The translations under genes were made by a program, and so were the position numbers. This document shows, piece by piece, positions 46,608 through 56,555 of a stretch of 64,000 nt of DNA; position 1 is the first letter of the stretch, and each line of letters begins with the position of its first letter. The DNA is from JAQBQH01 sp035607415 (GTDB lineage: Bacteria; Myxococcota_A; Polyangia; Palsa-1104): positions 1 through 64,000 of the forward strand of contig DATNAQ010000035.1 of assembly GCA_035607415.1 (NCBI GenBank), written 5' to 3'. A model generated the notes under the pieces. It saw nothing but the letters and a program-made list of their open reading frames with translations, was not told the origin of the DNA and did not search any database.

Positions 46608-47150
46608 ATGACGCGTGTCGGGCTCGCGATCGTGCTCGTGCTTGTGTGCGGTTGTCGACGGAAACTCGCGGCCATGACCTACGAGAGCGACAATGTGCCG
46701 CAGGCCGCGGCGCCGGCTTCGCCGAGCGTCGCAGCGAGCGGCGCGGCGCAGAATCCGATCTCGCCGCCGCCGACGGCCGCGACCGCGCCCGCGCCCGCGA
46801 AGCCGACCGACTCGGGCACGCTCAACGGCGATCCGCGCGGGCCGCGCGCCGCCGACTGGCAGCCGCTCGTCGATGCCGCCATGCCGCACCTGCAAGCGTG
46901 CTTCGACGACGCCAATCTTGCGCCGGGCTCGGCGTTCGCGATCGCGATGCACTACACGGTCGAGCCGCGCGGCGAGACCGGTGCGGTCACGGCCAAGGGA
47001 CAAGCGCCGCGCACGGTGCTCGACTGCTGCGAGCGCGTGATCGAGAACGTGAAGCTCCCGCCCTTCGGCGGACCGAAGGTCGAGCGCGACCTGTCGTTCA
47101 CATGGTTCAAGCGAGCCGCCGACGGCGGGATGCCCGTCCTGCCGAAGTAG
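46608..47150 (+). CDS. lipoprotein related to AgmX-type C-terminal domains
   Basis: 180 residues. Lipobox LVCGC (cysteine 16). A Pro/Ala/Ser linker runs from about 35 to 75. The C-terminal 110 residues (LVDAAMPHLQACFDDANLAPGSAFAIAMHYTVEPRGETGAV...LDCCERVIENVKLPPFGG) have the same Cys-helix-strand-Cys-helix layout as the AgmX/PglI domains at 6192 and 42286, more diverged. Probably in the outer membrane or periplasm. It stands alone between opposing genes. Confidence 0.72.
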   Translation: MTRVGLAIVLVLVCGCRRKLAAMTYESDNVPQAAAPASPSVAASGAAQNPISPPPTAATAPAPAKPTDSGTLNGDPRGPRAADWQPLVDAAMPHLQACFDDANLAPGSAFAIAMHYTVEPRGETGAVTAKGQAPRTVLDCCERVIENVKLPPFGGPKVERDLSFTWFKRAADGGMPVLPK

Positions 47151-47171
47151 GGAGGCTGCGGAAGTCGGCGC

Positions 47172-47399
47172 TTACTTCGAGCCGGCGAAGACGATGGTGA
47201 GCGAGGTGAGCCTGGCGGCGTTGAGGCGCGCGCACAGCACGTCGAGCTCGTCGTCGGCATCGACGACGGTGGCGCCCGACTTCAGAGCGACCGAAAGCGG
47301 GGTATCGCGATCGGGCGCAGAACCCCTCGGATCGATTGCAACCCAGCGATCTTTCAGGGAAGGGACCTTGGACAGCTCGGCCAACGCGAAGGGACTCAA
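47172..47399 (-). CDS. small DUF5678-like protein
   Basis: 75 residues from TTG 47399, with GAGGA seven to eight bases upstream. The pattern SLKDRWVAIDPRG...LSVALKSGATVVDADDELDVLCARL...TSLTIVFAG resembles DUF5678 proteins (GKWVAI start and a V-strand end), a family of unknown function. No membrane segment. It lies 78 bp upstream of the opposite 3' end of the OmpA gene on the same strand. Confidence 0.55.
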   Translation of the reverse strand: MSPFALAELSKVPSLKDRWVAIDPRGSAPDRDTPLSVALKSGATVVDADDELDVLCARLNAARLTSLTIVFAGSK

Positions 47400-47477
47400 A
47401 AGAGGGTCCTCAATTCAGTTCCGGCGTTATCTAACCGGCGTAGGACCTGATGTCAAGGGGTGCGACAACGCGTTGCG

Positions 47478-48275
<798 letters not shown>

Positions 48276-48296
48276 CCAAGCCTCCTTGGCGTGGTG

Positions 48297-48542
48297 CTAC
48301 TTCTGGTTGCGTTTGAAGACGTCGTCGACGATGCGGTCGACTTCGCTCGCGTGATCGGGAGCCTTCTGTAGATCGAAATCCCAATCGACGGACTTCTTGA
48401 GGCGCGCTTTGACATCGCGCGCTTTGTAGCCGAGACGGAGGAGCAATCCGGCGCGATCCTCGATTTCCTTCTTGTACATGGCGTGGCGCTGCTCGGACGC
48501 GCGCTTGAAACCCGTCTTGGGCTTCTCTTCCCAGATGAACAT
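48297..48542 (-). CDS. small basic helical protein, unknown function
   Basis: 81 residues, highly charged (about one third K/R/D/E), helical, cytoplasmic by lack of signal. Contains RAGLLLRLGYKARDVKARLKKSVDWDFDLQ, which reads like a short helical-bundle domain. No family recognised. GGAGAG precedes the ATG. It comes directly after repeat copy C and is followed by the OmpA lipoprotein gene, so the two are probably co-transcribed. Confidence 0.65.
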   Translation of the reverse strand: MFIWEEKPKTGFKRASEQRHAMYKKEIEDRAGLLLRLGYKARDVKARLKKSVDWDFDLQKAPDHASEVDRIVDDVFKRNQK

Positions 48543-48639
48543 TGTCTCTCCGTTCGCTCTTTCCGGCCGGGGCGCGCCAAGTCGGCTCGCTGCACTCGCC
48601 TCCCGGGGCGCGACAGCCCCCCGGCCTCCGTTCGCTCAC
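48543..48639 (-). repeat. dispersed leader element, copy C (before the 81-aa protein gene)
   Basis: Minus-strand copy: GTGAGCGAACGGAGG (48639-48625), GGCGAGTGCAGCGAGCC (48600-48584, identical to copy B), AAAGAGCGAACGGAGAG (48563-48547), then the ATG at 48542. A frame opening VSERRPGG... runs through it but does not stop at the gene start as in A and B. Confidence 0.65.
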
Positions 48640-48659
48640 ATGGCGGTTACCTTACCTGA

Positions 48660-49910
48660 TCAACCGTAGACGAGTGAAGCAATCGAGACGATCGATCCGC
48701 CTTCTTCGTCGGCGGGGCATTGTGCATAAGCTGCAACGCGGCCGGCGCCGGGGCGGGCGGATTCGAGCAGCGCGAAGATGGGAGGCAGGCCGCAGACGCG
48801 GCGGCGATCCTTTTCTTTACGGATCTCGTCGAACCAGGCGGTGGCGTTGCCGGCGCTGGCGTGGACCAGCGTTTCTTGATCGCGGCGCTCGAGCGAGCTG
48901 CGATCGGTGGCGTCGAGCGAGTCCTGGTCGCCGAAGCGGGGACCGACGTGGGCCAGATCGGCGCCGGCGATCCACAAGGTCGGGCGCGCGCCGACGAGCT
49001 CGACGAGCGCGGTGAGGACGGCGTCGACGCGTGGATCGGAGCGGGGGCCCTTGCCGCTCTCGACGAAGTCGTGGAGCGAGCCACAGAGGATGGGGACGAC
49101 CTTGATGGCGTCGGCGCGTTCCTTCCAGACGTGGCGGAGCCAGACCATCTGGAACTCGAGCGAGTGCTCGCCGCGATGGTGGTACTCGTCCTTGAAGAGC
49201 GCCTGCGCGCGCGGCTCGCCGAGGCGGGCGGCGACGGTCTTGGTGAGCGCGTCGACGAGCTCGACGTCGGTCTGCATGGCGCCGAAGGGCGTCTCGTAGT
49301 GTTTGCGCGTGAGCGTGAACGGCTGCTCGGCGCCCATGTGATCGGTGCCGAAGACGACGACGAGCTCGGGCAGCGTGGCGGCCTCGGCGAGCGGCTTGTA
49401 GGCCCAAGCGTAGGCGGCGCCGCCGCGGGCGAAATCGATGTGCGGCGCGACGACGGCGCGCGGCAGTGGGCCGCCGGCGGCGCCGGGGCGGCCGGGGCCG
49501 TGCGGCGGATCGAAGTAGGAGTCGAGCTGCGCGGCGAGGGCCGACGGATCGGCGGGGTAGCTCTCGCCGGCGAGGTGCGCCTTGCGCGTCGGGGCGGCGG
49601 CGAAGGCGCCGAAGATGCCGGCCGAGTATTGGCGGAAGCGCTCGGAGTCGAGGAGGTAGGCTTGATCGAGCTGGTCGATCAGCTTGTCGAGCGCTTCGGG
49701 TTGCAGCGGCGTGCCGTAGCGGTTCTGGAACTCGGCGCAGATCTCGGCGCGCGTCGATTCGCCGTCGAAGAGCTGGACGATGGCGACGGCGACGGGCGGC
49801 AGGGTCGCGACGGCGTCGGTGAGGCGCGAGGGGTCGCGGAGGCCGAGGAAGCGTTGGCCGTTCTTGGCGAGTGGGAAGGCTTCGAGGGGGCGCAGGCGAG
49901 GACGGTCCAT
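48660..49910 (-). CDS. MEMO1-family protein (AmmeMemoRadiSam system B) with extra N-terminal domain
   Basis: 416 residues. Residues 1-105 form a PqqD-like helical domain (FPLAKNGQRFLGLRDPSRLTDAVATL...AEICAEFQNRYGTPLQPEALDKLIDQL). From about 115 the MEMO fold begins (AGESYPADPSALAAQLDSYF), with VVAPHIDFARGGAAYAWAY, VVFGTDHMG, EYHHRGEHSLEFQMVWLRH, VVPILCGSLHDF and IAGADLAHVGPRFGD; the His/Asp/Cys set resembles that of class III dioxygenases. The usual partners (AMMECR1 and a radical SAM protein) are not adjacent. TATCAT lies 9 nt before the start. Confidence 0.87.
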   Translation of the reverse strand: MDRPRLRPLEAFPLAKNGQRFLGLRDPSRLTDAVATLPPVAVAIVQLFDGESTRAEICAEFQNRYGTPLQPEALDKLIDQLDQAYLLDSERFRQYSAGIFGAFAAAPTRKAHLAGESYPADPSALAAQLDSYFDPPHGPGRPGAAGGPLPRAVVAPHIDFARGGAAYAWAYKPLAEAATLPELVVVFGTDHMGAEQPFTLTRKHYETPFGAMQTDVELVDALTKTVAARLGEPRAQALFKDEYHHRGEHSLEFQMVWLRHVWKERADAIKVVPILCGSLHDFVESGKGPRSDPRVDAVLTALVELVGARPTLWIAGADLAHVGPRFGDQDSLDATDRSSLERRDQETLVHASAGNATAWFDEIRKEKDRRRVCGLPPIFALLESARPGAGRVAAYAQCPADEEGGSIVSIASLVYG

Positions 49911-49919
49911 GGCGGGTTC

Positions 49920-49925
49920 ATGATA
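49920..49925 (-). promoter_or_regulatory. -10-like hexamer TATCAT (minus strand)
   Basis: TATCAT ends 9 nt before ATG 49910 on the minus strand. It is back to back with the plus-strand TATCGT at 49934. Confidence 0.4.
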
Positions 49926-49933
49926 GCGCGTGA

Positions 49934-49939
49934 TATCGT
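49934..49939 (+). promoter_or_regulatory. -10-like hexamer TATCGT
   Basis: TATCGT ends exactly 6 nt before GTG 49946; no Shine-Dalgarno sequence. Divergent promoter pair with 49920-49925 in a 35-bp gap. Confidence 0.45.
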
Positions 49940-49945
49940 GGGACC

Positions 49946-50892
49946 GTGGGATTTCTCGTGACCGTCGCGGTGTTGGTGTCGGCGCCGCCGTCGGGCGGGG
50001 CGCAGGCGCGGCTCGGCGAGGCGCGGGCGGCGATCGTGAGGGCGGAGCGGGCGCGCGGGGCGGAGGTGCTCGAGGATCCGGCGGCGCTCGTCGCCGAGGG
50101 CTGGACGGCGGAGAAGAACCTCGGGTTCTTCGGCCAGGCGGCGCAGCTCGTCAGCGACGGGCGGCGGGCGCTGGCGCGTGTCGAGCTCGACAAGGCGGAG
50201 GCGCTGCTCGCGCAGGCGGAGTCGGTGTACGGCGCCGAGAGCGCGCGACCGGGGGTGGCCGCGGAGTGGGCGCTGGCGGCGACGTGGCACGGCGTCGTGC
50301 TCTTCGAGCTCAAGCGGCGCGAGGAGGCGAACCGGGCGTGGGCGCGCGCCAAGTCGCTGGTGCCCGACGAGCCGCTCACCGAGGCGATGGTGCGGCCCGA
50401 GGTCGCCAAGGCGTTCGCGGCGGTGGGGCCGAGCGCGCGCGGCTCCCAAGAGCCGTCCGATTTGCCGACGCCGACGGCGGCCGAGATCGTCCGGCGGCTC
50501 GGGCTCGACGAGCTGGTGCGCGTGGCGATCGCGATCGATGCCGGCACGCTCACCTACGCGGCGGCGCGTCTCGGGGACGGCTGCGCCAGCGATGTGATCG
50601 TGGCGACGAACGCCGAGGAGCTCGTGCGCAGGGTGAACGCGGCGACGTGCCGGAGCGGCGTGGTGGCGAATGTCGAGGGGGCGGAGCCGATCGCGCATCC
50701 GCGGGCGGCGGTCGTGCAGGGCGGGGCGCGCGGGGCGAGCGATCATCGGACGGCGGTGTGGCGGAAACCGTGGCTGTGGGCCGGCGTGGTCGGGGCGATC
50801 GGCGTCGGCGTGGTGCTCGGCGTGACGTTGTGGCCGCGGCAGGCGAGCTACTCGGCGGGGCTCGACTATCACGCGTTCGCGCTGGAGGGGCG

Positions 50893-50896
<4 letters not shown>
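49946..50896 (+). CDS. exported or membrane-anchored protein with TPR-like helices, unknown
   Basis: 316 residues from GTG 49946. A short hydrophobic N-terminus (FLVTVAVLVSAPPSGGAQA) looks like a signal peptide. Residues about 20-150 are helical, with a TPR-like turn (ATWHGVVLFELKRREEANRAWARAKSLVPDEPL). A membrane helix lies near the end (WLWAGVVGAIGVGVVLGVTLW, about 277-297). No catalytic motif. The stop overlaps the next ATG (ATGA); the pair lies between MEMO and kinase genes. Confidence 0.65.
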
Positions 50897-51351
<455 letters not shown>

Positions 51352-51362
51352 CGAGCGGCCCG

Positions 51363-53084
51363 CTACTCGTCGACGAGCTTGGGATCGCCGCGCAGATCGG
51401 CGACCTTGCGCGTCTCCTTGCCGGGCTCGATCTGCACCGTGAAGCGCAGCTCCTTGCCCGTCGGTGGACAAACGAGGTGCACCTGGTGCGGGCCGGCGGC
51501 GAGCGCGATCTTGGAGAGCGGCGTGTCGGGGCGCTTGTCGCCGTCGATGGTGACGTGGGCCCAGGGCAGGGCGCCGAGCGTCAATTCGCCGCGCGGCACC
51601 GGCTGAAGGCGCGCCTCGACGGTGGCGGCGCCGTCGGCGATGGCGACGGTGCGCTCGACGGGCAGGTAGTCGCGCTTGCGCAGCTTGAGGCGGGCGCCGG
51701 GCTCGAGCGCGACCGGAAGATCGAGCGGCGTCGTGCCGAGGACGCGATCGCCGAGGAGGACTTCGGCGCCGGCGGGATCGGTGCGGGCGATCAGGCGCAC
51801 CTTCGCGGGCGAAAGCGCCAGCGTGACCTCGTCGGCGCCGCCGGCGGTGAGCGTGACGGTGCGCGACGCGTCCTGCCGGCCCGGCGCGTGCGCGACGATC
51901 GTGTGCGGGCCTGCGGGAAGCTCGACGACGCCGGCGTGCGCGGGCTTGCCGTCGAGCGTGAGCACCGCGTCGGCGGGACTGACGTGCAGCGCGAGGCGAG
52001 CCGCCATGGTTCCGTGGGGGACCGTCGGCGGCGCCGCCGGTGACGAGGCGTCGCGCAGTCGCGCGCCGGCCAGCGCCGACAGGGCGACCAGCGCCAGCGC
52101 CGCGACGCCGATGAGCAGGCCGCGGCCCTTCGACACGCGCGCCGCCGCCGGTGGCAGCGCGATGCGCGTGGCGAAGGTGACCTCCTTGCCGCGCGGGATC
52201 GCCGCGGTGCGCGGGCCCTCCGGCCGATCGCCGTCGTCGTCCTCGTCGTCGCGGCCGGGCGTGCCGTCGACGGGCGTGCGCGGAATGTCGGGCGCGCGCT
52301 GGCGCACGAGCGCGCCGAGGCCCGCCTGCGTCGTCGCGCCCGTCGCCGAGCGCAGAAAGCGCGAGACCGCGGCGAGCATGGCGGCGGCGTCGGGATAGCG
52401 CGCCTCGGGATCGCGCGCCGTAGCTTTGACGACGATCTCCTGCACCGCGGGAATGCCGAGCGCGCTGCCGTCGAAGCGGCGGCCGCTGACCAGCTCCCAC
52501 AAGAGCACGCCGGCGGCGTAGAGGTCGCTGCGCGCATCGGCGCCGCCGCCTGCTTCCTGCTCGGGCGCGACGTAACCGCGCGATCCGCCGACGACGCCGC
52601 GCGCGTCGACGGGCGCAGCGATGCCGAAGTCGACGATTTTGACCTCGCCGTCGCGCGAGACGAGCACGTTCGCCGACGATAGATCGCGATGCACCACGCC
52701 GCGGCGGTGCGCGTAGTCGAGGCCGCGCAGCACCTGCTCGACGACGTACGCGGCCAGGGGCGGCGGCATCGGCCCATCGGCGATGATGGTCGACAAGGGC
52801 GGCCCGTCGACGAGCTCGAGCGCCAGGAAGTAGGTGCCGTCGACCATGCCGAGCTCGAAGACGGGGACGATGTTGGCGTGCGTGAGCGAGACGGTGAGCT
52901 TGGCTTCGGCGACGAAGAGATCGATGAACTCGTGGCGCTGCGCCAGCTCGTCGCGGATCTGTTTGACGACGAGCACCTTCTCGAAGCCGCCCGGCCCGAG
53001 GAGCTTGGCGCGCCATACCACCGCCATGCCGCCTTCGCCGAGGCGCTCCTGGAGTTGGTACTTGCCGAACGCGACCGGGTCCAC
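51363..53084 (-). CDS. Ser/Thr protein kinase with PEGA-like C-terminal domains
   Basis: 573 residues from GTG 53084, favoured over TTG 53093 because TACACT would otherwise touch the start. Kinase domain about 10-270: LGEGGMAVVWRA, VVKQIRDEL, VVHRDLSSANVLVS (catalytic Asp kept, Lys replaced by Ser as in many myxobacterial kinases), IVDFGIAAP, VAPEQEAG. One membrane helix (GLLIGVAALALVALSALAGARL, about 324-345), then three PEGA-type beta repeats (LHVSPADAVLTLDGKPAHAGVVELPAGPHTIVAH; IARTDPAGAEVLLGDRVLGTTPLDLPV; TLGALPWAHVTIDGDKRPDTPLSKIALAAGPHQV). Cytoplasmic kinase with periplasmic sensor or anchor. Confidence 0.92.
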   Translation of the reverse strand: MDPVAFGKYQLQERLGEGGMAVVWRAKLLGPGGFEKVLVVKQIRDELAQRHEFIDLFVAEAKLTVSLTHANIVPVFELGMVDGTYFLALELVDGPPLSTIIADGPMPPPLAAYVVEQVLRGLDYAHRRGVVHRDLSSANVLVSRDGEVKIVDFGIAAPVDARGVVGGSRGYVAPEQEAGGGADARSDLYAAGVLLWELVSGRRFDGSALGIPAVQEIVVKATARDPEARYPDAAAMLAAVSRFLRSATGATTQAGLGALVRQRAPDIPRTPVDGTPGRDDEDDDGDRPEGPRTAAIPRGKEVTFATRIALPPAAARVSKGRGLLIGVAALALVALSALAGARLRDASSPAAPPTVPHGTMAARLALHVSPADAVLTLDGKPAHAGVVELPAGPHTIVAHAPGRQDASRTVTLTAGGADEVTLALSPAKVRLIARTDPAGAEVLLGDRVLGTTPLDLPVALEPGARLKLRKRDYLPVERTVAIADGAATVEARLQPVPRGELTLGALPWAHVTIDGDKRPDTPLSKIALAAGPHQVHLVCPPTGKELRFTVQIEPGKETRKVADLRGDPKLVDE

Positions 53085-53093
53085 CGTCGGCAA

Positions 53094-53099
53094 AGTGTA
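53094..53099 (-). promoter_or_regulatory. -10-like hexamer TACACT (minus strand)
   Basis: TACACT ends 9 nt before GTG 53084 and touches the alternative TTG 53093, so it favours the GTG start of the kinase. Confidence 0.4.
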
Positions 53100-53118
53100 A
53101 CACGTCGGCGCCTCGTGT

Positions 53119-53124
53119 TACTGT
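53119..53124 (+). promoter_or_regulatory. -10-like hexamer TACTGT
   Basis: TACTGT ends 7 nt before GTG 53132 and is back to back with the kinase hexamer in a 47-bp divergent gap. Confidence 0.45.
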
Positions 53125-53131
53125 ACGCGCG

Positions 53132-55069
53132 GTGCGCATCCTCGTCGCTGCGCTGTGGGCGATCGCGGCCTTGGCCGGCTGCTCGGCGCCGCATCGCACG
53201 CTGACGCTGGTGCCGGCCCTGCCCGCGACGATGCCGTCGTGCGTCGCGATGGGCGCGGTGAACACGGTGCGCGTGACCGCGCAGGGCGACTTTCCGCCCG
53301 AGGCGACGCTGACCGCGTCGGCCTCGGCGGCGGGGCCGGCGACGCTGAGCCTGCCGGCGGCCACGCGCGACGTGGTGGTCGAGGGCTTCGGGCCGAGCGG
53401 CCTGGCCGCGTTCGGACGCACGCCGACGCTGGCGCTCGACGGGCTGCCGGCGGGGCCGATGGCCATCGCCTACGGTCCGCCCGACGGCGTGTGCCTGACC
53501 GGGCCGATGCGGGTGGCGCGCGCCGGACATCGGTTGACGGTGCTCGCCGGCGGCGGCGTGCTCGTCACCGGCGGCGTCAACGCCGGCGACGGGCCGGCGA
53601 CGCAGGTCGAGCTCTACGATCCGAAGACGGCGACGTTCGCGCTCACCGGCGCGAGCCTCGATCCACGCGCCGTGCTCGCCGCGGCGAGCGCGCCCCTACC
53701 CGACGGCGGCGCGCTCGTGACCGGTGGCGTGCTCAACGATATGAACGATCTGCCGGCGGGCATCGCCTTTTCCGGCGCGTTGCGCTTCGACGCCGCCGGC
53801 CGGCAGGTGGGCGAGGCGCGCCTGCTCGTCGGCGGGCCGCGCGCCGGCCACTCGGCGACCGTGCTCGCCGACGGGCGCGTGCTCCTCGCCGGCGGCTGCC
53901 AGAACTTCGACGCCGGCAACTGCCAGCCCGGCGCGGCGCTGGCGTCGACCGAGATCTACGATCCGAAGGCGGATATGTTCGCGCCGGGGCCGCCGCTTCT
54001 GCACGCGCGCGTCGGCCACTCGGCGGTGCTGCGTGGCGACGGCACCGTGCTCCTCGTCGGTGGACGCGGCGAGGGCGGCGGGGCGCTGGCGGCCGAAGTG
54101 ATCGACCCCGACGAGCAGCGCAGCTTCGACGCGGGCACCGCCAGCGGCGCCGGCGTCGGGCTGACGACGGGCGCCGCGCTCGTCGCCGGCGGCACCACCA
54201 CGCCCGACGTCGGCGTCTCGCTGTGGCTCGCGCCCGACGAGGCGCCGCTGGCGTTGCCGCCGCTCGCCGAGGCGCGGCTCGGCCCGGCGCTCACGCCGCT
54301 CGACGACGGCAGCGTGCTCGTCGCCGGCGGCGGAGACGGCACGCTCGCGCTCTTCGACGGGCGCGCCGCGGTCACCGCGCTCGGCGCCAGCTTCTCGGCG
54401 CGCGATCTCGCCGCCGCGCGGCTCGGCGACGGCACCGTGCTGCTCACCGGCGGCCGCGACGCCGGCGGCGACGCCAAGAGCGACGCGGTCGTCTACTTCC
54501 ATTCGCCGCTGTCGCCGTGGGCGAGCCTGCCGCCGCTCACGCTCGACGGCAGCGCCGATCCCTACCTGCCGCGCCGCCCCGATCGCGCCGCCACCGACGG
54601 CGGCCAGCTCGTGGTCACCGCCGCGGCGCCGGCGCCCGACGGCCGCCCCGCGGAGTACGCGCTCGTCGCCGGCATGGAGGTCGCCGACTTCACCTTCGAT
54701 CTGCTCGCCGGCCGCCGCGGCGCCGGCGCCGCCGCCGTGCTCGTCGGCTGGGACTCGGACGCGGCCTACGACTTCGTGGTGCTCGCGCCGGGGCGCGCCG
54801 TCGAGCTGTGGACGGTGACCTCGCCGCGCGCCGGCCAGACGGTGGCGCAAGCGCGCGCCGGCTGCAGCGGCACCGCGCTGCCCGACGGCGCGCTGCCCGA
54901 CGGCGCGCTCGCTCCCGTCGAGATCGCCTGGCGCGCGGGCAAGCTCACCGTGTCGGCGGGCGGCACTGCCATGCTCAGCTGCCATCCGCCGGCGTTTCCA
55001 CGCGGCGCAGTAGGCGTTGCCGCCTTGTCGGGTACCGTCGCGTTCGACAACCTCGCGCTCACTCGATAA
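53132..55069 (+). CDS. kelch-repeat lipoprotein
   Basis: 645 residues. Lipobox LAGC (cysteine 17). Residues about 130-455 contain five or six kelch blades of the bacterial type: AGHRLTVLAGGGVLVTGGVN, GHSATVLADGRVLLAGGC, GHSAVLRGDGTVLLVGG, LTPLDDGSVLVAGGG, ARLGDGTVLLTGGRD. The C-terminal 180 residues are beta-rich, ending FPRGAVGVAALSGTVAFDNLALT, a laminin G/concanavalin-like pattern. Probably outer-membrane or surface anchored. First of three genes leading to the multihaem cytochrome, with 1 bp to the next. Confidence 0.82.
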   Translation: MRILVAALWAIAALAGCSAPHRTLTLVPALPATMPSCVAMGAVNTVRVTAQGDFPPEATLTASASAAGPATLSLPAATRDVVVEGFGPSGLAAFGRTPTLALDGLPAGPMAIAYGPPDGVCLTGPMRVARAGHRLTVLAGGGVLVTGGVNAGDGPATQVELYDPKTATFALTGASLDPRAVLAAASAPLPDGGALVTGGVLNDMNDLPAGIAFSGALRFDAAGRQVGEARLLVGGPRAGHSATVLADGRVLLAGGCQNFDAGNCQPGAALASTEIYDPKADMFAPGPPLLHARVGHSAVLRGDGTVLLVGGRGEGGGALAAEVIDPDEQRSFDAGTASGAGVGLTTGAALVAGGTTTPDVGVSLWLAPDEAPLALPPLAEARLGPALTPLDDGSVLVAGGGDGTLALFDGRAAVTALGASFSARDLAAARLGDGTVLLTGGRDAGGDAKSDAVVYFHSPLSPWASLPPLTLDGSADPYLPRRPDRAATDGGQLVVTAAAPAPDGRPAEYALVAGMEVADFTFDLLAGRRGAGAAAVLVGWDSDAAYDFVVLAPGRAVELWTVTSPRAGQTVAQARAGCSGTALPDGALPDGALAPVEIAWRAGKLTVSAGGTAMLSCHPPAFPRGAVGVAALSGTVAFDNLALTR

Positions 55070-55070
55070 A

Positions 55071-56555
55071 GTGCGGCCGACGGTGCGCGTCTTCGCCTTC
55101 ATCGCGGTCGCCGCAATGCTCTGCCTCGCCGCGCCGGCGCGCGCCTACGACTTCCAGATCGACGCCGAGACCATCGGTCAGGCCTACCAGCTGCGCTCTG
55201 CCGACGACGCGCTCGTCAACCGGCGCCGCATCACGCAGTACCTCGGCCTCTCGGTCTTCAACCTCGGCCCGCACGATGACTTGGGCCGCCCGCTGCCGAA
55301 CAACCAGTTCTATCTGACCGCGTCGATGCGCTTCGACGCCGACATGGGCGATTTTCCGTCGCTGACCGAGCTCACCGGCCGCACGCCCGAGCGCGAGCTG
55401 TTCCCCGAGAAGCTCGACCTCCTCTACGCCTACGTCGGCGGGCGCAACATCGCCGGCGCCATCGACTTCGAGCTCGGCCGTCAGATCATGATCGACATGT
55501 ACGACTGGACCTCGTTCGACGGCCTGCACGTCACGGCGCGCGCGCCGTTCCACGTCGCCGCCGAGGTCTGGGGCGGGCTCAACGTCACCGGCGCCGGCAT
55601 CTTCGACTCGCCCATCTATCGCGTCGACGGCGTGGCGCTCGGCGGCAACGAGCTCGGCTCGCTCGCCGCGCGGCAAGAGGAGGAGCTGCAACCGACCTTC
55701 GGCATCGCCGCGCACAGCTACGGTCTGCGCTGGTTGCAGGCGCGCGTCAGCTACGAGCGCACCATGTCGGAGACGGGCGAGCCGCGCCTGCCCGGCGAGC
55801 CGGCCTGGGGCGTCGTCGACGAGCACGTGGGCATCACCGCGCGCGGCAACCTGTGGAACGGCCGGCTCGTGCCGTGGTTCGCGCTGCGCTACAACCTCTT
55901 GGCCGGCCGCATCGACGAGGTCTACGCCGGCGCGCGCTCGCAGCTCGGGCGCCACGGCATCTCGCTCGAGTACGTGCTCTCGGCGCCGACCTTCGACGGC
56001 GACTCGATCTGGAACGTCTTCGCCTCGCAAGCGTTCGACGACATCCGCCTCGCCTACGACGTCACCTTCTGGAAGATCCGCGCCTACGCGCAGGCGTTCA
56101 CGCGCCTCTACTTCGACGACAACGGCGCCTACGCCTCGGGCGGCGGCTCGCTCGGCGGGCGCATGGCCGTCGGCACGCGCGGCTGGGTGCGCATCGACGG
56201 CTACTACGAAGACGGCTACGGCGGCCTGCGCGCCGGCGTCGATCTGTCGACGCGCATGCGCATCTGGGGCGACGAGCTCGGCGTGCGCAAGGGCAGCGTC
56301 TTCGCCGAGGGGCGCCTCTCCTTCGTCTCGTTCCACGACGACATCCGGCCCGAGGACGCGGCCAACTCGTTCGGCGTGCAGGCGGGCCTGCGCTGGACGC
56401 CGCTCGACGGGATCAACCTGCATGGGCTCATCGAGGAGAACGTGAACCGCCTCTATCCGTCGCAGCTGCGCGTCTTGGCGCTGCTCGATCTGTCGTTCTG
56501 GCTGGGCATGAAGCCGCGCGGCATCCGCCGGCCGCAGCCGTGGAGTGGATTTTGA
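55071..56555 (+). CDS. predicted outer-membrane beta-barrel protein
   Basis: 494 residues from GTG 55071 (GTG 55083 also possible). Signal peptide ends APARA before YDFQIDAE. The mature chain is many amphipathic strands with aromatic girdles (WGGLNVTGAGIFDSPIYRVDG, YGLRWLQARVSYERTMSE, WFALRYNLLAGRIDEVYAGAR, WKIRAYAQAFTRLYFDD, MRIWGDELG) and it ends in Phe (PWSGF), the usual outer-membrane sorting signal. No named family recognised. It overlaps the multihaem cytochrome gene by 16 bp, so a porin-cytochrome partnership is inferred. Confidence 0.75.
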   Translation: MRPTVRVFAFIAVAAMLCLAAPARAYDFQIDAETIGQAYQLRSADDALVNRRRITQYLGLSVFNLGPHDDLGRPLPNNQFYLTASMRFDADMGDFPSLTELTGRTPERELFPEKLDLLYAYVGGRNIAGAIDFELGRQIMIDMYDWTSFDGLHVTARAPFHVAAEVWGGLNVTGAGIFDSPIYRVDGVALGGNELGSLAARQEEELQPTFGIAAHSYGLRWLQARVSYERTMSETGEPRLPGEPAWGVVDEHVGITARGNLWNGRLVPWFALRYNLLAGRIDEVYAGARSQLGRHGISLEYVLSAPTFDGDSIWNVFASQAFDDIRLAYDVTFWKIRAYAQAFTRLYFDDNGAYASGGGSLGGRMAVGTRGWVRIDGYYEDGYGGLRAGVDLSTRMRIWGDELGVRKGSVFAEGRLSFVSFHDDIRPEDAANSFGVQAGLRWTPLDGINLHGLIEENVNRLYPSQLRVLALLDLSFWLGMKPRGIRRPQPWSGF

